NCBI GenBank assembly: GCA_964348275.1
Contig: CAYGBT010000061.1
Coordinates: 1-15,310 of the forward strand
Direction of reading: 5' to 3'
Length of the DNA stretch: 15,310 nt
Source of the DNA: CSP1-5 sp964348275
Lineage (GTDB): Bacteria > Methylomirabilota > Methylomirabilia > Methylomirabilales > CSP1-5
The translations under genes and the position numbers were made by a program. The notes under the pieces are model-generated. The model did not search any database and had not been told where the DNA came from. It worked only from the letters and a program-made list of their open reading frames with translations. Below are positions 12,798 to 15,310 of the stretch, in pieces. The first letter of the stretch is position 1. The number at the start of each line of letters is the position of its first letter.

Positions 12798-13186
12798 GAC
12801 GGGAGACTTGAGACCTCAGACCTCGGTCTCCAATCTCTGGTCACTCGCCTGCGGCCAAGGTGACCTTGACATAGACGTGGTAGATACCTACTGCTCCTCC
12901 CCCTGCATTCGCGAAGCGAAATAGGGTAGAGGCAGAGCATGTCCGAATGGCGTTTTGATCTTCAAAAAGCGGAGCGTCTGCTGGCCACAATCCCTCGGCA
13001 GGGTGAGAATCCTTGATTCTCATTCCGTTTTGTCGTATGGTAGTTTCGCGAAGAAGATCCTGTGCAGATGCGGAGGGAACGGGCAAGACCAACCTGGAGT
13101 GGGAGAGATTGGTGGGCACTTCGAACTGCCGCGATGCCGGGCATCCGAGAGTGACGGGTTGGTCACAGGCTTTGAGCCGGTAGACC
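12798..13186. other. Intergenic region without a confident long gene
   Basis: The region begins with degenerate words (GAGACTTGAGACCTCAGACC) and a GAGACC/GGTCTC hairpin at about 12813-12840. A minus-strand frame of 115 codons spans 12841-13188 and ends in a protein-like IYHVYVKVTLAAGE, but it lacks a ribosome site and a recognisable family, and I do not call it. A 25-codon plus-strand ORF at 12939 and a perfect 8-bp hairpin TGAGAATC/GATTCTCA at 13004-13022, followed by a T-rich stretch, are the only structured elements. It may hold gene remnants. Confidence 0.45.
12939..13016 (+). CDS. Possible 25-residue leader peptide or gene remnant
   Basis: ATG 12939 follows AGAGG at 12928-12932 by 6 nt and encodes MSEWRFDLQKAERLLATI then PRQGENP, with the stop TGA 13014-13016 inside the hairpin 13004-13022. 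The peptide reads like the start of a real cytoplasmic protein. It may be a regulatory leader in front of the nucleotidyltransferase gene or the truncated 5' end of a lost gene. Confidence 0.28.
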   Translation: MSEWRFDLQKAERLLATIPRQGENP

Positions 13187-13645
13187 ATGCACTCTAGATA
13201 CCGATTGACTTCTCGGGAGAAGGCTCATGTCACCTCAGCCCTGCGGGGTCTTCTCGCATTTCGCGAGGAGGTCCTCTTCGCCTATCTCCACGGGTCCTTC
13301 ATCAACGGGAGTAAATTCCGGGACATCGACGTCGCAGTCTACGTGAACCACGGCCGGCTGACGCGGCGGGCCTCTCTCCAGTACCAGGTCACCCTGGCCA
13401 AAGATCTGAGCCAGGCGTTACGCTTACCGGTGGATGTCACCGTGCTGAACGTCGCTCCACTGGGCCTTCGACACAACGCCGTCTCAGGCCGAGTCCTCCT
13501 CTGCCGCGAGGACGGGACCCGTGTCCATTTTGCGGAAGGGGTCTGCCGGCACTACGACCGAATTCGAAAGACCGCCCGCCACGCTCTCTTTTCACTGCTC
13601 TGGGGAGAGCTCACAGCCCGCCGCTTGACCCGATGGCGAGGATAA
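13187..13645 (+). CDS. MNT-type minimal nucleotidyltransferase (MntA-like), orphan
   Basis: The 152-residue protein carries the polymerase-beta-like nucleotidyltransferase signature: H35-G36-S37, then D46-I47-D48, with the third acidic residue D83 in LPVDVTVLN. The strand/helix order and the DVTVLNVAPLGLRHNAVSGRVL stretch resemble MntA antitoxins, which AMPylate and silence a HEPN ribonuclease. In such pairs the HEPN gene is adjacent; here the downstream neighbour is convergent, and upstream there is only the unresolved 12798-13186 gap. All three metal-binding acids are present, so it could be active. The C-terminal 20 residues are Arg-rich and atypical. The ribosome site before ATG 13187 is weak. 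Confidence 0.75.
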   Translation: MHSRYRLTSREKAHVTSALRGLLAFREEVLFAYLHGSFINGSKFRDIDVAVYVNHGRLTRRASLQYQVTLAKDLSQALRLPVDVTVLNVAPLGLRHNAVSGRVLLCREDGTRVHFAEGVCRHYDRIRKTARHALFSLLWGELTARRLTRWRG

Positions 13646-13670
13646 ACTCCCCCCAGACTGACGCCTCCGG

Positions 13671-13841
13671 TTACCCCTTGCCGATGACCGTGCTCTCCAG
13701 CTCCTTCTGAGCTCCGCGCAGCGTCTCAGAGGGCGAACGCTTCGCAATCGACTCCTGCCAATGTTCACATCCGGCACGGCGCTTGATGGTGACTGCCTCG
13801 ACGTAATAGTGACCGCTGCACCCTCTGCACTCCCTGCACAT
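13671..13841 (-). CDS. Candidate 56-residue protein with repeat-encoded CxxC start
   Basis: The frame ending at TAA 13673-13671 reads as ordinary protein (GHYYVEAVTIKRRAGCEHWQ then ESIAKRSPSETLRGAQ) with good codon composition. ATG 13841 is preceded by GGGAAG and gives a start MCRECRGC encoded by the 9-bp tandem repeat; a GTG at 13892, overlapping the upstream U32 stop, would add more repeat-encoded residues (KCRMCRECRGC). It lies right behind the U32 gene on the same strand, so co-transcription is plausible. No family is recognised. The alternative is a non-coding tail. Confidence 0.42.
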   Translation of the reverse strand: MCRECRGCSGHYYVEAVTIKRRAGCEHWQESIAKRSPSETLRGAQKELESTVIGKG

Positions 13842-13869
13842 TCTGCACTTCCCGTACTTCCTGTACCAG
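13816..13869. repeat. Six-copy 9-bp tandem repeat
   Basis: Units CTGCACCCT, CTGCACTCC, CTGCACATT, CTGCACTTC, CCGTACTTC and CTGTACCAG follow each other without gaps. Because the unit is three codons long, it stays in frame; on the minus strand it encodes C-R-x triplets. Not a CRISPR: no spacers. Confidence 0.85.
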
Positions 13870-13879
13870 GGTGCCACGC

Positions 13880-14848
13880 TTATCGGAGGCACCCGTGGAC
13901 CGGTTGCCTGACCTCTTCGAAAAGATGCAAGGTCCCCTTGGCCCGTTCCAGATCCCGTTCTGCCTGAATCTCAGCGACCCGCGCCTGCCAGGGACGCAGA
14001 TCAAACGCCTGCGGACTCGTCGTATACGTGTCGATGAGGTCCCGGTAAAATTTGACCATCCGGCCGATCAGATGCACGGCGTACTCCCGTCCCTGGATCT
14101 TGAGGGTGTGGACCCCCATGTCGATGAGTTGCGGAATGTCGTCGAGGATGAAGAACGCATCATTTTTGAGAGCCACCCGATCAGCCCAGCGCTCTTGATT
14201 GCCCTGTAAGAGGCTCCAGGCTTCAAGGCAGACCCGGTAGTCGAGGCCACCACGGTTGGGACTTCCCTTGAAGAGGTCCTTGCCGTTTTCGTCCTGGGTT
14301 CGTTCGAGGCGGTGGTACGGGGACATCCAGCACTTCCCCAGATAGGTATAGCATTTGTTCGCGTGGATCAGGACCTCGACCCCAACCTCGATCTCCCGAC
14401 GGGCGCTGAGCTCTTTCAGGGAGAGTTTGGTATCGGCCACCACCTGGTCTACCCCAATCTCCCGGTAAAAGAGGATATCTTCGTCGTTCAGAATATTGGC
14501 CCCGATGCTCGCGTGGATGCTCAGGCTGGGAAATGCACGGCGCACTGCCGCCATGACCCCCACATCGCTCAGGATGACCCCATCAATGCCGCACCCCACC
14601 CAGACCTCCATCTGGCGCAAAAGCGCGGGAAGCTCCGGGGACGTCGGATGGGTATTCACCGCCGCCCGGACCTTCACCCCTTGGCCGTGGGCGATCTGGA
14701 CCGATTCCCGAATGGCCTCGTCAGAGAGTTCGTAGGCATCCCGTCTCCGGCTCCAACCCTTGGGCCCCACATAGATGGCATTCGCCCCGTTTTCCGCGGC
14801 CGCTTCCACCATCTGGACGCTGCCGGCCGGCGCGAGTAGTTCGACCAT
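13880..14848 (-). CDS. Peptidase U32-family protein
   Basis: A 322-residue protein with the typical U32 TIM-barrel start VELLAPAGSVQMVEAAAENG and ANAIYVG. Further hallmarks are GCGIDGVILSDVGVMAAVRR, HASIGANILNDEDILFYREI and HTLKIQGREY near residue 260. Cys residues in HANKCYTYLGKCW and YRVCLEAW correspond to the region where characterised members (UbiU/UbiV, TrhP, RlhA) bind a 4Fe-4S cluster, which suggests an Fe-S enzyme for hydroxylation of RNA or quinone rather than a protease. The assignment to one of these is not possible here. AAGGAGG about 6 nt before ATG 14848 is the best ribosome site in the window. A second U32 gene lies upstream on the same strand. Confidence 0.88.
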   Translation of the reverse strand: MVELLAPAGSVQMVEAAAENGANAIYVGPKGWSRRRDAYELSDEAIRESVQIAHGQGVKVRAAVNTHPTSPELPALLRQMEVWVGCGIDGVILSDVGVMAAVRRAFPSLSIHASIGANILNDEDILFYREIGVDQVVADTKLSLKELSARREIEVGVEVLIHANKCYTYLGKCWMSPYHRLERTQDENGKDLFKGSPNRGGLDYRVCLEAWSLLQGNQERWADRVALKNDAFFILDDIPQLIDMGVHTLKIQGREYAVHLIGRMVKFYRDLIDTYTTSPQAFDLRPWQARVAEIQAERDLERAKGTLHLFEEVRQPVHGCLR

Positions 14849-14954
14849 TGTTTCCTCCTTTACTCCAAAGCTGTCGGTAAGTTAGCTGTCACCAATCAGC
14901 AATCAGGAATGACCTTTCGCGGACTGCTGACGGCTCGGCTGAGCGGCTCGACTG

Positions 14955-15000
14955 TCTTCGACCCTGTGGTTCGACAAGCTCACCACCCCGAGTAAGATCG
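14955..15000. repeat. Palindromic intergenic repeat (GTTCGACAAGCTCACCAC type)
   Basis: GTGGT 14966-14970 pairs with ACCAC 14982-14986 around TCGACAAGCTC. The core is a word commonly seen as short dispersed palindromes in GC-rich uncultivated bacteria. It sits between the two U32 genes, beside AATCAGCAATCAGG-type degenerate words (about 14893-14910). Confidence 0.5.
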
Positions 15001-15009
15001 AGGGGAGGC

Positions 15010-15310
15010 TCAGACCCGAAGGGAGGTCGCCGAAGTCTCGCCGAAGCCCGCTGACTGGTGATGGCCGGTATACAGTTGTCCCGACTGACCGAAATAAAAG
15101 CCATTACACAGCCCGAGCTTTGCATGGGCTTGGATTTTTTCCCACCATGCGTCCCGGATCTCGGTCCCCCCGTTTAATGCCTCTCCAAGGGCCTCCCGGT
15201 AGACTGCGCCGACGTCATACCGGTAGACTGGGTCTTCCGAGATCGCCTCAACCCGGAAGATGCGAAATCCGGCGGTCACCAAGCGGGGGAGATGTTCGAG
15301 CATGCAAACG
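15010..15310 (-). CDS. Peptidase U32-family protein, C-terminal part (cut by window edge)
   Basis: The last ~100 residues of a second U32-family gene; the frame remains open to position 15310, so the ATG at 15303 is probably internal. LVTAGFRIFRVEAISEDPVY and VYREAL are followed by CNGFYFGQSGQLYTG, a typical U32 C-terminal ending. The final residues GFGETSATSLRV come from DNA with an 11-bp tandem duplication (TCGCCGAAG at 15027 and 15038), looking like repeat DNA read through to a new stop. It precedes the other U32 gene by about 160 nt and may be its functional partner, as UbiU and UbiV are for each other. Confidence 0.75.
   Translation of the reverse strand, partial: VCMLEHLPRLVTAGFRIFRVEAISEDPVYRYDVGAVYREALGEALNGGTEIRDAWWEKIQAHAKLGLCNGFYFGQSGQLYTGHHQSAGFGETSATSLRV

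Noticed and set aside
12841..13188. 115-codon minus-strand ORF in the gap before the nucleotidyltransferase
   Set aside because: No ribosome site and no family; its start overlaps the beginning of the MNT gene. The C-terminal part looks somewhat protein-like, so it is noted but not called.
13030..13190. Possible tRNA or other structured RNA around the TTCGAA word at 13120
   Set aside because: No cloverleaf with acceptor, anticodon and T arms could be folded by eye; TTCGAA lacks the flanking T-stem.
13816..13869. CRISPR-like array
   Set aside because: Units are 9 bp, contiguous, degenerate and lack spacers; no cas gene is nearby.

Overview
The window is bacterial, GC-rich (roughly 60%), densely packed and almost entirely chromosomal in character. 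No rRNA, tRNA, CRISPR array, transposase or phage gene is visible. GTG starts, 1-4 nt stop/start overlaps and degenerate word-like intergenic repeats (a 9-bp tandem array, a GT-rich tract, a shared GACCATGAACCC block and a GTTCGACAAGCTCACCAC-type palindrome) suggest an uncultivated GC-rich Gram-negative lineage. A Methylomirabilota/NC10- or Rokubacteria-like genome would fit, but that is an impression, not an assignment. The last gene runs off the right edge.

Layout. 1-365: AT-rich control region with two TTGACA boxes and a possible 12-codon leader ORF. 366-1643: MFS transporter of the oxalate/formate-antiporter (OFA) type, closed by a strong terminator. 1711-3777 (+): a secreted protein of unknown function, two small membrane proteins, a membrane-anchored SAM methyltransferase of the FAM173 (ATPSCKMT/ANTKMT)-like kind, and a 40-codon ORF overlapping its stop. 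3894-4535 (-): three small reading frames, the middle one apparently frameshifted. 4658-7258 (+): a 56-residue membrane peptide, a membrane-anchored STAS-like protein, a coiled-coil protein with an E2 (ubiquitin-conjugating)-like C-terminus, and a JAB/JAMM-metalloprotease gene overlapping it by 4 nt. 7383-11921 (+): a complete five-gene branched-chain amino acid-type ABC transporter (livKHMGF). 12066-12797 (+): alpha/beta hydrolase. 13187-13645 (+): MNT-type nucleotidyltransferase without a HEPN partner. 13671-15310 (-): a small ORF fed by the 9-bp repeat and two consecutive peptidase U32-family genes, the second cut by the window edge.

How they work together. The Liv cassette is a self-contained importer. 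The most interesting block is 4658-7258: an E2-like protein with a HPHV...CLGN active-site signature, translationally coupled to a JAMM protein with an intact E-HxH-S-D metal site. That pairs a conjugating-enzyme fold with a deconjugating protease, but no E1 and no ubiquitin-like gene is seen here. A membrane STAS protein just upstream suggests a membrane or signalling link. A second notable observation is that two small membrane proteins on opposite strands (2463-2654 and 3894-4142) share an exactly spaced CxxHxWE-x4-G-x3-CxxC metal-binding motif.
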